A stretch of 64,000 bases of DNA from Atherix ibis (lineage: Eukaryota; Arthropoda; Insecta; Diptera; Athericidae). The stretch lies in the NCBI GenBank assembly GCA_958298945.1, contig OY282605.1:6037811-6101810 (forward strand), written 5' to 3'. Position numbers and translations under genes: made by a program. The notes beneath the pieces are model-generated. The model was not told where the DNA came from and did no database searches. It saw nothing but the letters and a program-made list of their open reading frames with translations. Positions 46,131 to 57,797 of this stretch are shown one piece after another; the first letter of the stretch is position 1, and every line of letters begins with the position of its first letter.

Positions 46131-49100
46131 ATTTTTTAATTTGAAGTCTAGCCATTAAATTAACTACTCAGTAGGCTCTAAAATAAATAATGCATCGGTA
46201 CTAATAATATTATGCATTTCGACTCAACAAAAAAAAACCAAGCTGACATCAATGAAACATCGAAACAGAATCGGATATTTTTTTTAAAAAAAAACACTAT
46301 AACAAATGCAATTTTATGCAAATTATTTCAATAAAAATGTTAATGGAACTGTCTGCCTGTTATACGAATATGAATATTACTGCATTTCTAGGATCGTCGA
46401 GCTGCATTTATTCATTAATTCATTCATTTTTGTGACTGATTCTTTTCAGTTGCATTTGCTATTACGACTTTATACCGACTCTGTTTTTGAATATTGCAGT
46501 ATCACTCTAATAAAAACTAAAAATTATTATTAATTTACTCTTATTTTTTTTTGTTCAATTTTTATTTAACTTTTATTCAAATAATTGAGAAAAGGGAAAA
46601 AAAATACCAAAACTGTTGGATAAAAATTTAAGTACTCCACGAAATGAATCAGCAAAAATTACAATTGAAAATAATACGAACTCACTTAAGTTTACCGTCT
46701 AGGATCGTTTTAAGTGAAAATTATTAGTCATCTCATATCCAGCTGACTTTTGAATATATAAACACGACGTTTGTTGTGCAATCGAGAAGAATTCTGGAAA
46801 TGTATTCATGACAAATGCCACCACGCTCACCTCCTCTCTAGTCCATTATGAAGATACGATACGAGAAGATATCCATCATTGTGGAAAAAGTTCTAAATTA
46901 TTTTCTGTATCGTCTCAAGTATTTCACTACTGAAATGGCTTCTAATTAATTAGAAGAAAATTATTTTGTGAATTTTATATCATTTCGTTGAGCATCCATC
47001 CAGTCATCTAGACAACAGGAGCTAAGCTAAGCAGACACCGCAGAACGCATTATTTTACACGAAATGAACAAAATGTCCGTGGGTGCTTTTAAGATAAATG
47101 CGCGCGAATAGTTGAAATTCATTAAAGAAATTAGCATTTTTATATTTTTCCCCAATAAAAAGTAGATTCTGAGCAGAAATGGAGGGCAACAAAAAAAAAA
47201 AAAAAACTACATCAGTTATGATATGAACGAAAAAACCTAGTAGACAGAGTCGAAAATTAGAATTTTGCAAATCATTTTCGACGGTTTACCATTTTGTACC
47301 TTCCCCTAAGGAGGGTAACTGCCTAATTCTTTACTGTATTAGAACGAGTAGTAGATAGCTCCATTTTACTAATGTTTATTAACATTTTATGTATCTTAAT
47401 CGATTAGTATGAATATTTATCAATTTTTTTTTATTTGTTACCTTATATATACTCGAGCGTATAATAATAATAATATTTATTCTCTGATGATTATCTTCTT
47501 CATTATTTGTAATTCTCTTCAATAACATCTTGAGAAACGTTAAGATTTAGCTGAACAAAATAATTTTATCTAATAGATAAATTTGTAGAAAGAATTTAGA
47601 GCATATTCAAATAGAGAATGCACACTATTTTCTCCTCTCCCCCCTCCCCCCCCCCCAACCCACCTTAAATGATAAGTATTCTAATTTATTTACGTTTGTA
47701 GATTATGGTAAAAAAAGAAAGGCTTTCGAATTCATTTTTTTTTGTTAATGATGGTTGAAAATATTCGGTTGAAAAGTTTTTATTATTGGAAATTGATTCG
47801 CCTGTTTTTTTGTCTGTTTGTATTTTAGCCTATAAAGGGAGGGCTCCACCATTTCTCCCCATACATGTACATACATTTGAATATTTATAAATCGATGCGT
47901 GTAATAACATAAATCAAATTGAAATTATTACATCAAAAATTGAGACCGCATGTGGTTAAACAGTTCTTAAATTTCATATAATTAGTCATCAGTAAGTTAA
48001 ACGATCTTCAAACAAAGACGATGTCTCGTAACGATAAGATCGTAGATTGTGATGGCAATCGATTTATGAATATTAAATACGAAAATATCGAACTTGATAT
48101 GTCACCAAAATAAAAAAATTATAACATTCACATTAATAGGCAGAAAATCTTGAAATAATAACAAACAACAAAAATTCCCCACAATCGTTAATGAATATTT
48201 TTATGCAATTTTTCTATGCTACAATATATCACGAGTCTATTCACCTGTTATTTATTATACGACAGTCTATTGATTTAATCGATATCTTCATTAATTGGGC
48301 TCCAAGCTGTATGGTTCTTTGATTTTCTCAAATCGAAGTTACGACAAAAAATCAAGTAGACTTTTAGAAATATGGTATTACAAAAAATCTGATTTTAGAA
48401 GACAATATTTTTATGAATATTTTTAAAAAAATTAGCCCGAATCGATTTTTATCTGAAATATTTTATCTTTTTAAATGAGAATCTCATCAATGAAATAAAG
48501 AAAAACAGGAGCGTTTTTCTTTATTGACTTTTAATAGTGAACAATTTATCTGTGGATTCAGTAGCAATCGTAGTGGAAGGTTAATAGTCGAAGATAAGTT
48601 TTAATGTGAATTAATTTTCGATTTGCAAATTTATAGCAAATACACAGAATGAGTACAGAGTAAACTTTTTTATTATCTACACTTTGGAATTAATTCAGGG
48701 CAACAGTTCATAAATGTATCAAATTTTGACAAGAACTAAATTACTATTTTTTTGGATAAATCTTTAAGACTTTTGATATTATTAGTTTTAAAGAAAGCAG
48801 TAACAAGGGGATCTTATGTTTTAAAGAATAAAAGTAGAAATTTTCTATAAAAAATTGTTCTTAATATAAATTAATAAATATGTTTTCAAAAATTAATATA
48901 AAAATTTCTTAACTAAAAATTTTTTTAATAAAAAATCTTAAAATTTCCACAGACAATTTTGACGACAAATTCTTATTCATTCGAAATTTTAGTTGAAAAA
49001 CAAATTCTTATTCTAAAGAAAATGTCTAGATTTGAAAAAATTCTTGATTTTAAAAATTTTAATCTCTTTTTTTTATGTCCAAAATTTTATTTACATTTTT

Positions 49101-49199
49101 ATAAAAAATAAATTTATACTCAACATTCTACCCAAAAAATTTTAAGGAGCAAAAATTTTGTTACATTTTAAAAAGCATCTTTTATCATTTAATGTAAAT
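46131..49199. other. A/T-rich DNA without recognisable gene
   Basis: Contains a poly-C tract (about 47638-47656), a short TAA repeat near 47461 and many A/T runs. Frames at 46306-46533 and 47055-47270 lack domains. From about 48840 the sequence drifts into satellite-like AAAATTTT words. Confidence 0.5.
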
Positions 49200-49427
49200 T
49201 TTTAATGCATTTTAGAAATTTTTTATAGAAATTTAATGTAGAATATTTTTATAGAAAATTTTATTTGGTAAATTTTTATGGAAAATTTATATTTAGAAAA
49301 TTTTTATGGAAAATATTATTTAGAAAATTTTTATGGCAAATAAAATTTATAAAATTTATATGGGAAATTTTATTTAGAAAATTTGTATGAAAAATTTTCG
49401 AAAGAATTTTTTTTAGAAAATTTTTAT
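49200..49427. repeat. 27-bp A/T satellite, array 2, left part (diverged)
   Basis: Units of the same family as array 1, here mostly the GGAAAATTT/TTATTTAGAAAATTTTTAT form with many changes. It ends abruptly where the 829-bp duplicated segment begins. Confidence 0.85.
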
Positions 49428-50256
49428 GTTTTAAAATATATTCAAGCCCCCAGACAAATTTTTAAATAGTAAACCATCTAAATCTAAACGTTCGCCATAC
49501 AAAAAAATAATAGAAATTTTTATCTTAAAATAAATAATAAATAATGGAAAAAGTTAAAAATATATTTTTGTTAGTTTTAATACATTTTTTAATGGAAATT
49601 ATAAACAATTTTTATATCTTATGCGATTGGTTTAAGGTGTTTTAAATGATGGAAAGTACAAAAAAAATACAGAACTAATCAACACAAGGGATAGTAGAAA
49701 AGTAATGAGACTGTTTTTTCGGTTATATCCCTCTACAAAATAGTTGCTTTGCGCAGCTAAACATCGCTGATGGAGCTCATAATTGCTTTCAGCTCATCAG
49801 TTACACTTCCTTGCATGTTATCGATAACCTGGTGAATAATAAAAATGTGGTCGTAATGTGATGACGCTAAGAATCAAGGGGACGATGAGTTTTTTGGGAA
49901 CCACAGAAATCCCTATTCCGAAAAAAACGGTTGATAGAGAGGTGTGACAAGAAGAGTTGTTATATAGTGGATCATCCAAGTGTCTGCAATGTCCAGAATT
50001 TCTTATATCAACAAATCCTTTTTACAAAGAAACGATCAGTTTTTGGTGTTGAAAGCCACTCTGAGCGAGGTTCTATTTCCAGAACTTCTCGGCCCTCCAA
50101 AAATACCCCCTATGCCACCGATAAACTTTTACCCTTGATTAGAAATGCTCATGATAAGCTCATAAACTTAACTTAAATTTTGATGGCATATCCTTGCGCC
50201 AAATTTTGCTGTTCCATATTTCTAACGGGTTACCAAAAACACAATTTCACTTATTA
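49428..50256. repeat. 829-bp duplicated segment, copy A (empty mariner site)
   Basis: Nearly identical to 57622-57797 plus 59079-59678, starting GTTTTAAAATATATTCAAGC and ending CAATTTCACTTATTA. At the place where copy B carries a mariner, copy A reads GGAAATTATAAACAATTT with no insertion, so it is a natural empty site. Copy A has about 19 bp near 49627 (GGTTTAAGGTGTTTT) and about 45 bp near 50043 that are absent from copy B. Both sides of copy A are satellite DNA. Confidence 0.93.
49690..50180 (-). pseudogene. Internally deleted mariner transposase in the duplicated segment, copy A
   Basis: Minus-strand reading gives VFLEGREVLEIEPRSEWLST and PKTD (N-terminal HTH and hinge), then DDPLYNNSSCHTSLSTVFF (second-aspartate block, aspartate lost), ISVVPKK, and at the C-terminus AESNYELHQRCLAAQSNYF. 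The core between is missing. It is the same lineage as 19260-19812. It is present again in copy B at about 59140-59600. Confidence 0.7.
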
Positions 50257-51740
50257 AACCTTTTTTTTAGAAAATTTTTACAGAAAATTTTATTTCAATT
50301 ATTTTATGGGAAATTTAATTAGGAAAATTTTTACGAAAAATTTTAATTAGAAAATCTTGTTTTGAAAAATTTTATGTAAAATTTTACTTAGAAAATTTTT
50401 ATAGAAAATTTAATTTAGAAATTTTCAAGGAAAATTTAATTTAGAAAATTTTATTAAGGAAATTTTTATAGAAAAATTTATTCAGAAAATTTTTATAGAA
50501 AATTTTATTTAGAAAATTTTTATGGAAAATGTTAATAACAAAATTTTTATAGGAAATTTTATTTAGAAAATTTTATGTAAAATTTTATTTAGAATATTTT
50601 GAAGGGAAATTTTATTAAGAAAATATTTATGGCAAATTTTATTTAAAATATTTTTATGGAAAATTTTTATAGAAAGTTTTATTTACATAATCTTTATCGA
50701 ACATTTTATTTTGCCAACTTTTATAGAAAATTTTATTTAGAAATATTTTATAGAAAATTTTATTTAGAAATTTTTTATAGAAAATTTTATTTAGAAATTT
50801 TTTACAGAAAATTTTATTTAGAAATTTTTTATAGAAAATTTTATTTAGAAATTTTTTATAGAAAATTTTATTTAGAAATTTATCATAGAAAATTTTATTT
50901 ACAAATTTTTCATAGAAAATTTTATTTAAACATTTTTTATAGAAAATTTTATTTAGAAATTTTTTATAGATAATTTTATTTAGAAATTTTTTATAGAAAA
51001 TTTTATTTAGAAATTTTTTATAGAAAATTTTATTTAGAAATTTTTTATAGAAAATTTTATTTAGAAATTTTTTATAGAAAATTTTATTTAGAAATTTTTT
51101 ATAGAAAATTTTATTTAGAAATTTTTTATAGAAAATTTTATTTAGAAATTTTTTATAGAAAATTTTATTTAGAAATTTTTTATAGAAAATTTTATTTAGA
51201 AATTTCTTATAGAATATTCTATTTAGAAATTTTTTATAGAAAATTTTATTTACAAAATTTTTATGGAAAATTTTATTTAGACAATTTTTATGGAAAATTT
51301 CGTTTAGGAAATTTTTATGGAAAATTTTATTTACAAAACTGTTATGGAAAATTTTATTTCGTAAATTTTTATAGAAAATTTTATTTAGAAAATTTGTATG
51401 GAAAATTTTATTCAGAAAATTTTTATGAAAAATTTTATTCACAAAATTTTTATGGAAAATTTGTTTCAGAAAAATTTTAAAGAAAATTTTATTTAGAAAA
51501 TTTTAATAGAAAATTTTAAATTTTTATGGAAAGTTTTATTTAGATAATTTTTATGGAAAACTTCATATAGACAATTTTTATCAAATATTTCATTTTAAAA
51601 AATTTTATCGAAAATTTTATTAGGAAAATAAATTTTATAAAAATTTATAGAAAAAATTTATAAAAAAATATCTTTAGAAAATGTTTATAGATATTGGATG
51701 GATTTTTTATAGATAGAAAATGTTTTCATAAAATATTACT
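50257..51740. repeat. 27-bp A/T satellite, array 2, right part with a homogenised core
   Basis: About 50 units. Between roughly 50745 and 51240 units are almost identical, with strict 27-bp spacing (AGAAATTTTTTATAGAAAAT then TTTATTT). On both sides they diverge (TTTATGGAAAATTT forms). The strict period leaves the minus strand open for 262 codons (50654-51442) as a nine-residue NKIFYKKFL repeat, and the plus strand open in parallel. This is a by-product of a stop-free 27-bp unit, not evidence of a protein. Confidence 0.94.
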
Positions 51741-53479
51741 GCAAATATTTTCGGAAAATTTTAGCTGAAACGTTTTAAAACATTAAATACACAAAATGTT
51801 ATCTAAAACTGATATTAAAGTAAATTTTTTGAAAATATTTTTTATTGAAGTCAAAAAAAATTGTAATTACATCATCAAATTATAATAATTTCAATAGAAT
51901 TTGAGAAGCCAGTTTGGAATATTGCAAAATAATCATTAATAATATTTTGTCATGTGGATAATTGAAAGTTTTGTAGTTTTATAAAGTTGTCATAATCAGA
52001 GTAGAATGATGCTCATCTGTTCAGTCCATCACACACAAAATTAATTTATGGGAAAAATTCATTTTCCATATATTGTTCCAATTACAAATTAATTACATGC
52101 AATTAATTTTTAGATTAATTAATTTAATCGCTTTAGTATTCATTTTCTTTATTCTTGCATAAATTATAAAATTAAAATATAACTGAAAGTAAACTGAATC
52201 TGATCAATACAAAAAAGGAGAAATTTAATTTATATTTTTCCATTTAATCTTAATAAATTCAGGAAAAAAAATGCGTTTAATTATTACTTAGGAAGTGAAT
52301 GAATATATCCGATATAGTGAAGGTATTTCCGTAAAATGTATTCACGGAGGTATAATAAAATAGCTTTTTAAAATATCTCGAAAAGCTTTACCTTCAAATA
52401 AACAATCAAGCAATTTAGTCTTCCGTCATGATAAAAAAACAATTTCGTTTAATGAAAATTCTCAAAATAGATAAGAGAAAATAATTATAAATTTAATATC
52501 ATTTAGTCTAAATAGTCTCAATTGTTAAACTCTTCTAATCTAGATCGGTTAAATTTAAATCGAAATTCTTCAGTTTATTTTCATTTATTTCGATCTGTTA
52601 CTTTCGAGTACATTCGACTATTTCAGATAAACCACTCAAGAGACATAAGATCATATCGATAATATTAAATGAAAGGTATTATGACAGATTTTCGCCTGTG
52701 GCTATCCCCATAAAAAAGAAATATCCACCGACGTATCAGAATTCCGAATAGCAAAATAGAGAAATTCTTCTGTATCAATTAATTGAACTCAATATTAATA
52801 AATGCAACCAATTGAATCTATGAGTGTACTCGTATACGAAAATTAATTACTTTTCGATCAGATTTCACATAAAATTCTCATATGCAATAGGGACTGTGTA
52901 GGCTTCTCCTTTTCTGATACTACGAAATCGGCATGTTCGAACGAGAAGTTAAACAATCGCCGATAAAATAAAATCGATAAATCTCTACTCAAAATTTTAA
53001 TTTATTGATATCTATCTATCTTTGGCATAAGTTAAATTGGTGTAAATTTTTTTCTGCTAAAAGAACTCCCCAATCATAGTGATAGTCTCTAATTTTCAAT
53101 GGAGTCATTCTATTGCGAAATTGGAATAAATACTATTTATGAACAAACAAACAATTCCAGTGATCCACATTACTCATATCTGCCTTGCACGTAGACTTAT
53201 TACCGATAACAAAACAAAAGTTGTTGGGGCCTCAAGTATACAAAAAAAAATTTCTATACCGAAGTGCAGAAAAAAAAAGTTCCAAAAGTTGTTGGGGCCT
53301 TAAGTATACAAAAAAAAATTTCTATACCAAAGTGCAGAAAAAAAAATTCCAATCTTTTAGTAAATTTGGAAATTTTTTTACATGAGATAACTTAAAATAA
53401 ACAACTTAAAGAAAATTTTCGGTAAAACCATCTGTATTGCTTTAGAAGCTGCAGCGAATCTTATTCTTTATTTACTAAT
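51741..53479. other. A/T-rich DNA; one 68-bp tandem duplication
   Basis: No gene is recognised. At 53214-53350 a unit of 68 bp occurs twice in tandem (core AAAAGTTGTTGGGGCCT, then AAGTATACAAAAAAAAATTT, then AAGTGCAGAAAAAAAAA), with few differences, indicating a recent event. Confidence 0.6.
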
Positions 53480-54040
53480 TGATCGATATTTTTAGGAACC
53501 CGCAAATAAAGAATATTCCGACATTTATTCTAACACCGCCGGTGTTCCTCAGGGTAGCTTCCTAAGTCCAATTCTTTGCACTATTTGTACACATGATATT
53601 CCTTCTCACAATGATAATCTAATTGCAATATATTCCCACGATACAGTTAAAATATCCTTCCACACCTAGCACTACTCGTATTTTACAAAACCACACCCAC
53701 TTCTGAGAAACCTGATTCAAAATGTGGTGAATGAGCAAAAATGTGCTCATGTTACTTTTACTCGTCGTCGACGACCGACTCATATAACACAGAATGGCAA
53801 TAACATTCAATGAAGAACGGAACTGCGTTAAACTGGGCTTATAATGAACAAAGGGGAGGGTTTTGAAAAATAATCGAATTTAATGGACAATACAAACAAC
53901 TCCTACAATTTACAGCTAAAAGGTCAAAAAGCAGGATACTAAAACCAATACGGACATACGAACTCGAACTTTGGGGTTCCTATTGAATCCTTACAATATC
54001 GAACGCTTCCATTATATTCGCCTAATAATCTTTTTGTGGC
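53480..54040 (+). pseudogene. Jockey-clade reverse transcriptase fragment
   Basis: Plus-strand reading gives ANKEYSDIYSNTAGVPQGS (RT motif with GVPQGS), FLSPILCTICTHDIP, and IAIYSHDTVKISF, where the catalytic F/YADD is mutated to YSHD. After frame breaks come VNEQKCAHVTFTRRRRP (near 53730) and RILKPIRTYELELWGSY (near 53940), which are the successive palm/thumb landmarks of Jockey-type ORF2. Neither the endonuclease nor ORF1 is present. The 5' edge lies in A/T-rich sequence, so the copy is truncated and decayed. Confidence 0.82.
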
Positions 54041-54589
54041 AATTCTAAAATGATCACATATAAATTTTCAGTCTGATATGAAAAATAATTTTTTGATTGA
54101 CAGTTGAGAAAATTTGCAATTAAAAAAATAAAACGACTTTGGAAACTTAAACAAAGTTTCCATGATATATTAAATCAATTATAACTATTAATAAACGTTA
54201 TTGGTCCTCAACCATCTTTTTCTCCGGGCCAACTACACTCCGATCTATTCCCCAATTTAAAATAAGCAGGCTGATCGAGAAGAAAATACCGCCAATGCTG
54301 ATTGGCTTATTTTGAGGACCTGTCAACTAATTATTATTTAGAAGTAATAGAAAAAAAATTAGAAAATTAAACAACAAAACCGAATCATCAGATAGAGTTT
54401 AAGGATTAATTAACAATTATTTTTCTCGTTCAGTTGTAATTTGGGATGAGCTCAGTTCAAAATATACCATCTTAAATTGATATTAAAAAATAAGAAGCAG
54501 CAAATTTCCGAAATATTTAAATAAATATTATTTTTAAGAGGAAAATTATGACATTTTGTATATTACAAAAACTATTCACACCCAATATA
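54041..54589. other. A/T-rich DNA without recognisable gene
   Basis: Possible continuation of the Jockey 3' region to about 54310 in G+C-richer patches (CCGGGCCAACTACACTCCG). Otherwise nothing recognised. Confidence 0.4.
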
Positions 54590-56039
54590 GACAGGGTGGG
54601 CCAACTTGGACTTACCAATTTTAAAATTTGGTAACTTTTGTGTTTCTAATGTTTTGTTATTTTTTTTTTACATATTATAAATACTTTTTGGGAAGTTTAT
54701 AATGTCTACTTAAGACATTACCATAAAAATTTCAGTTAGTCTAAAAATTATTAACATGGGACTCAGAGCAATGCCTAGGATATGTCAATAGATTCGTGTA
54801 TCTAGCCACATATAATGCTAACTTTTTACGGAGTTACATCTCTTAGGTCTGGAATTATGACCAATTCCATATTTCCTTGAAGATATTGATGAACATACAC
54901 AAACCATCCCTTGGTCGTTATACTCGAGCATAATAGATACTCTTTTAAATCCGGTAGTTACGAACAATCCTGAAATGTGATCCCAAAATGATCGAGCCAT
55001 AGAAGCACACCACAAGAGCGACAGCAGAGATTCCTCAAGAACTTTTTGATCTTTCCATTCTCCAAATTTACCACCACCAAATTTTTTTTTGTTGTGAAGC
55101 TACTTAAAAAGAACGAATTTTTATGAACAAACCACAAAAAATACAGCAATTTAAGCACAATATACGTGCAGAAATAATAAATTTCGAGCCAGAAACGTTG
55201 AGTGCCGTAATTCAAAATCCTTCAAAGAGATACATTTATTGTCATTTTATTAAAGGATCAAAGAACAAAAATAAACGATTACACTTTCATATAAAAAATC
55301 CAATTAATCAAAAAAATTACATGCACTTTACAGCAGTAAGTCCAAATTGGCCCATTCTGTGTACACGCATTTTGACACTGCTATAATATAAAAAAAGAAA
55401 CTATAATTTTTTTTGTGCGTCTATTTACAAAGGCCGAAGTTTTATGAACAAACCACAAAAAATCCAGCAGCTTAAGCATAAAATCCGCGCAGAAATAGTA
55501 AATTTTGAGCCAGAAACATTGAGTGCCGTAATTCAAAATCCTTCAAAAAGAGCCATTTCTTGTTATTTTATTAAATGATCAAATAACAAAAAAAAGACCA
55601 AATTACACTTTCATATTTAAAAAAAAAATCCAATTAAAGAAAACAAATTATATGCACTATACAGCAGTAAGTCCAAATTGGCCCATTCTGTATACATGCA
55701 TTTTGGTACTGAATATGGTATCAGCAAATAGAAAAAAGGCACTGAAACTATGATTTTTTTTTGTGAGGCTTCTTAGAAAGGATGAATTTTTATAAATAAA
55801 CCACAAAATATCCAGCAGCTTAAGCACAAAATCCGCGTAGAAATAATCAATTTTAAGCTAGAAACATTGCGTGCCGCAATTAAAAATCTTTCAGAAAAGA
55901 GTCCCTCTTGTCATTTCTTTAAATGGATCAAACAAAATAAAACAAATAATTACACTTTCATATTAAAAAATAAATTCTAACTAAACAAAAAAAATTACAT
56001 GCACTTTACATCAGTAAGTCCAAATTGGCCCATCCTGTG
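54590..56039 (+). mobile_element. TIR transposon with a triplicated 3' end
   Basis: The left end GACAGGGTGGGCCAACTTGG from 54590 is preceded by TA. Right ends of the form CCAAATTGGCCCAT(T/C)CTG occur three times (ending 55361, about 55691 and 56039). Each follows a copy of the same transposase-like C-terminal coding stretch: RAEIINFEPETLSAVIQNPS in the first copy (from 55123), with the start codon changed in the third. Units span about 55083-55403, 55404-55748 and 55749-56098 and include flanking DNA beyond the TIR (GGTATCAGCAAATAGAAAA). Hence the 3' end plus its genomic neighbour was tandemly amplified. The interior at 54770-55080 is unassigned; a weak minus-strand similarity there is not reliable. 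Confidence 0.75.
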
Positions 56040-56098
56040 TACATGCATTTTGGCACTGAATATGGTATCAGCAAATAGAAAAAAATGCACTGAAACTA
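55083..56098. repeat. Three tandem copies of a ~321-350-bp transposon-end unit
   Basis: Equivalent positions are 55123, 55444 and 55792, giving offsets of 321 and 348 bp. Copies share ACCACAAAAAATCCAGCAG, GAGCCAGAAACATTGAGTGC and CAGTAAGTCCAAATTGGCCC. Copy 1 is shorter at its end (the ATCAGCAAATAG block is missing). Divergence is modest, so the amplification is not ancient. Confidence 0.92.
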
Positions 56099-56100
56099 TG

Positions 56101-57124
56101 AATATAATCTTCTTCAGTTTTTTAACACAATCTAGAGACATTAAGATGATTGGGGAAAAAACGGAACTTAATAATCTTACGTAGAGTTTACTGTTCCAGT
56201 CACGACAAGATTGAGGGGGGAAAGTGAAAATATATAATAAGTATTGACTCACCTTTTCACGAATCGACGTTTGTGATAATGCATCGCCATAGCATTAATC
56301 AAAACTAATCATAAAGTTCAGATATGGCAGAATTTCGTCTTGGATGTCTATAATTCTGTGCAATTTTAAAACTCTCACTCACATGCACCAGAATATAAGA
56401 TGGAACGGAATATGGATACATACGATCGAGTATGGATGCTAAAATCACAACTGCAAATATTCAAGATTCGATTTGATTCGATTTTCCTTATCGTCATCGT
56501 AACAGTGTCGTTATTGAAGTGTTCGCGATTTCGAAGCAGTAGAATTGGGGCCCCACAAATAGAGAGATAGGCAGAAGTATACTGCCGGGGTGGGGGGGAA
56601 CTACATCAAATATTTAAATAACACGAAAATTTAATTTTATGTTTGCAAATCCAGGTGAATACTTTTTTTCTTCTTTTTTTGGGCTGATTTTAAAGAAACA
56701 AACTCCCAAACAAGCAGTCAAGCAAACAAACAAACCAACAAATAAGAATATGGGGAAGTACCTTCGAATGGGTAGAGATATTTTGTATGGATGGATGTAT
56801 GTAGATGTATAGTATACCACCTGAATGTGTACAGGTAAAAGTACTTCGAGTTGGTAGTGATGATGTTAAGGAAATCGGTTGAAAAAAATCAACATCATAT
56901 TGAACCGAAGCTAAGAAATTGGCAAACGAGCTCTTTTACGGAATGAAGTACGACGATTCCAACCACTTCAATCATATTTTTTTGCTCCGATTCGAAATTG
57001 ATGCAGAAATCCAATTTGCCAACAGCTAAGCCAGCCAGCGGAACAGACGGAATGGATACTCGTATTTGGATGCATGCAGATTTTCCAATTGTATCGTGTG
57101 AACGAAATGCCGTGGAATGAATAA
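56101..57124. other. Unassigned DNA, partly less A/T-biased
   Basis: Around 56250-56620 and from 56820 onwards composition is more balanced than the background. A G-run sits near 56587-56600. No reading frame with a recognisable domain was found on either strand. Confidence 0.4.
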
Positions 57125-57430
57125 ATTTTTTCTTCGCGTGTAGGTGATGCGGAAGAGAATGCAGTCATGATCATATTGCACAAAAATAGGATACGACGAA
57201 TGCCGGAATACGTATCGGTTCGAATGGTGGCTGCGATCCACGTACTCGGTGTTCCGGTACAAAAGTACATATTCAGATATCATTCTGATGTTGAGCTCTA
57301 TTTCTTCTGGCCACATCCACCTACGTCTGTTTGTCTAGTCAGTGAAACACAGCCAACGTCTTACAATGTATTATATTTCGATATTCGCACTCGTGCTGGG
57401 CACATCACACAACTATCCCAAGACGGATAG
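57125..57430 (+). CDS. Unidentified open frame, possible exon
   Basis: An open frame of about 100 codons ends at a stop at 57428-57430. It could begin at the ATG at 57167, or be the last exon entered after a pyrimidine-rich tract and the AG at 57142-57143 (TTTTTTCTTCGCGTGTAG). Codons immediately after that AG read GDAEENAVMI, in the same frame. The peptide contains EYVSVRMVAAIHVLGVPVQK and a C-terminal NVLYFDIRTRAGHITQLSQD. It lies in an island of balanced base composition, unlike its neighbours. I do not recognise the family. A long minus-strand frame overlaps it, which is common in stop-poor islands, so coding status is unproven. Confidence 0.28.
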   Translation: MFSSRVGDAEENAVMIILHKNRIRRMPEYVSVRMVAAIHVLGVPVQKYIFRYHSDVELYFFWPHPPTSVCLVSETQPTSYNVLYFDIRTRAGHITQLSQDG

Positions 57431-57621
57431 AACAATTCAAGACGAATGATTGTTAACAAATTCATGTCATGCAAACGAAACACTGAAGAAAGTCTTCGAC
57501 CAAAAACTATTCGCCAAAAGTGGAAATATTTCATTCTCAATCAAAATTGCACGACAATCAAAACTACGTACCGGTACGTACGACTTGTATCGCCTAAATT
57601 GGCTAAAATAATATAAATCAC
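57431..57621. other. Spacer with a GTAC-rich palindrome
   Basis: Contains ACGTACCGGTACGT (about 57567-57580), a perfect 14-bp palindrome. No other feature. Confidence 0.5.
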
Positions 57622-57797
57622 GTTTTAAAATATATTCAAGCCCCCAGACAAATTTTTAAATAGTAAACCATCTAAATCTAAACTTTCGCCATACAAAAAA
57701 ATAATAGAAATTTTTATCTTAAAATAAATAATAAATAATGGAAAAAGTTAAAAATATATTTTTCTTAATTTTTATAAATTTTTTAATGGAAATTACG

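Noticed and set aside
50654..51442. A 262-codon minus-strand open frame
   Set aside because: It is the 27-bp satellite read in a stop-free frame; the opposite strand is open too and the peptide is a pure nine-residue repeat.
40080..51740. CRISPR-like array
   Set aside because: Units are contiguous tandem repeats without unique spacers, and the window is eukaryotic.
54818..55015. Minus-strand similarity to the mid-domain of a DD41D-like transposase (VWCASMARSFWDHIS)
   Set aside because: The match is weak, is on the opposite strand to the element's recognisable C-terminus, and no neighbouring motif supports it.
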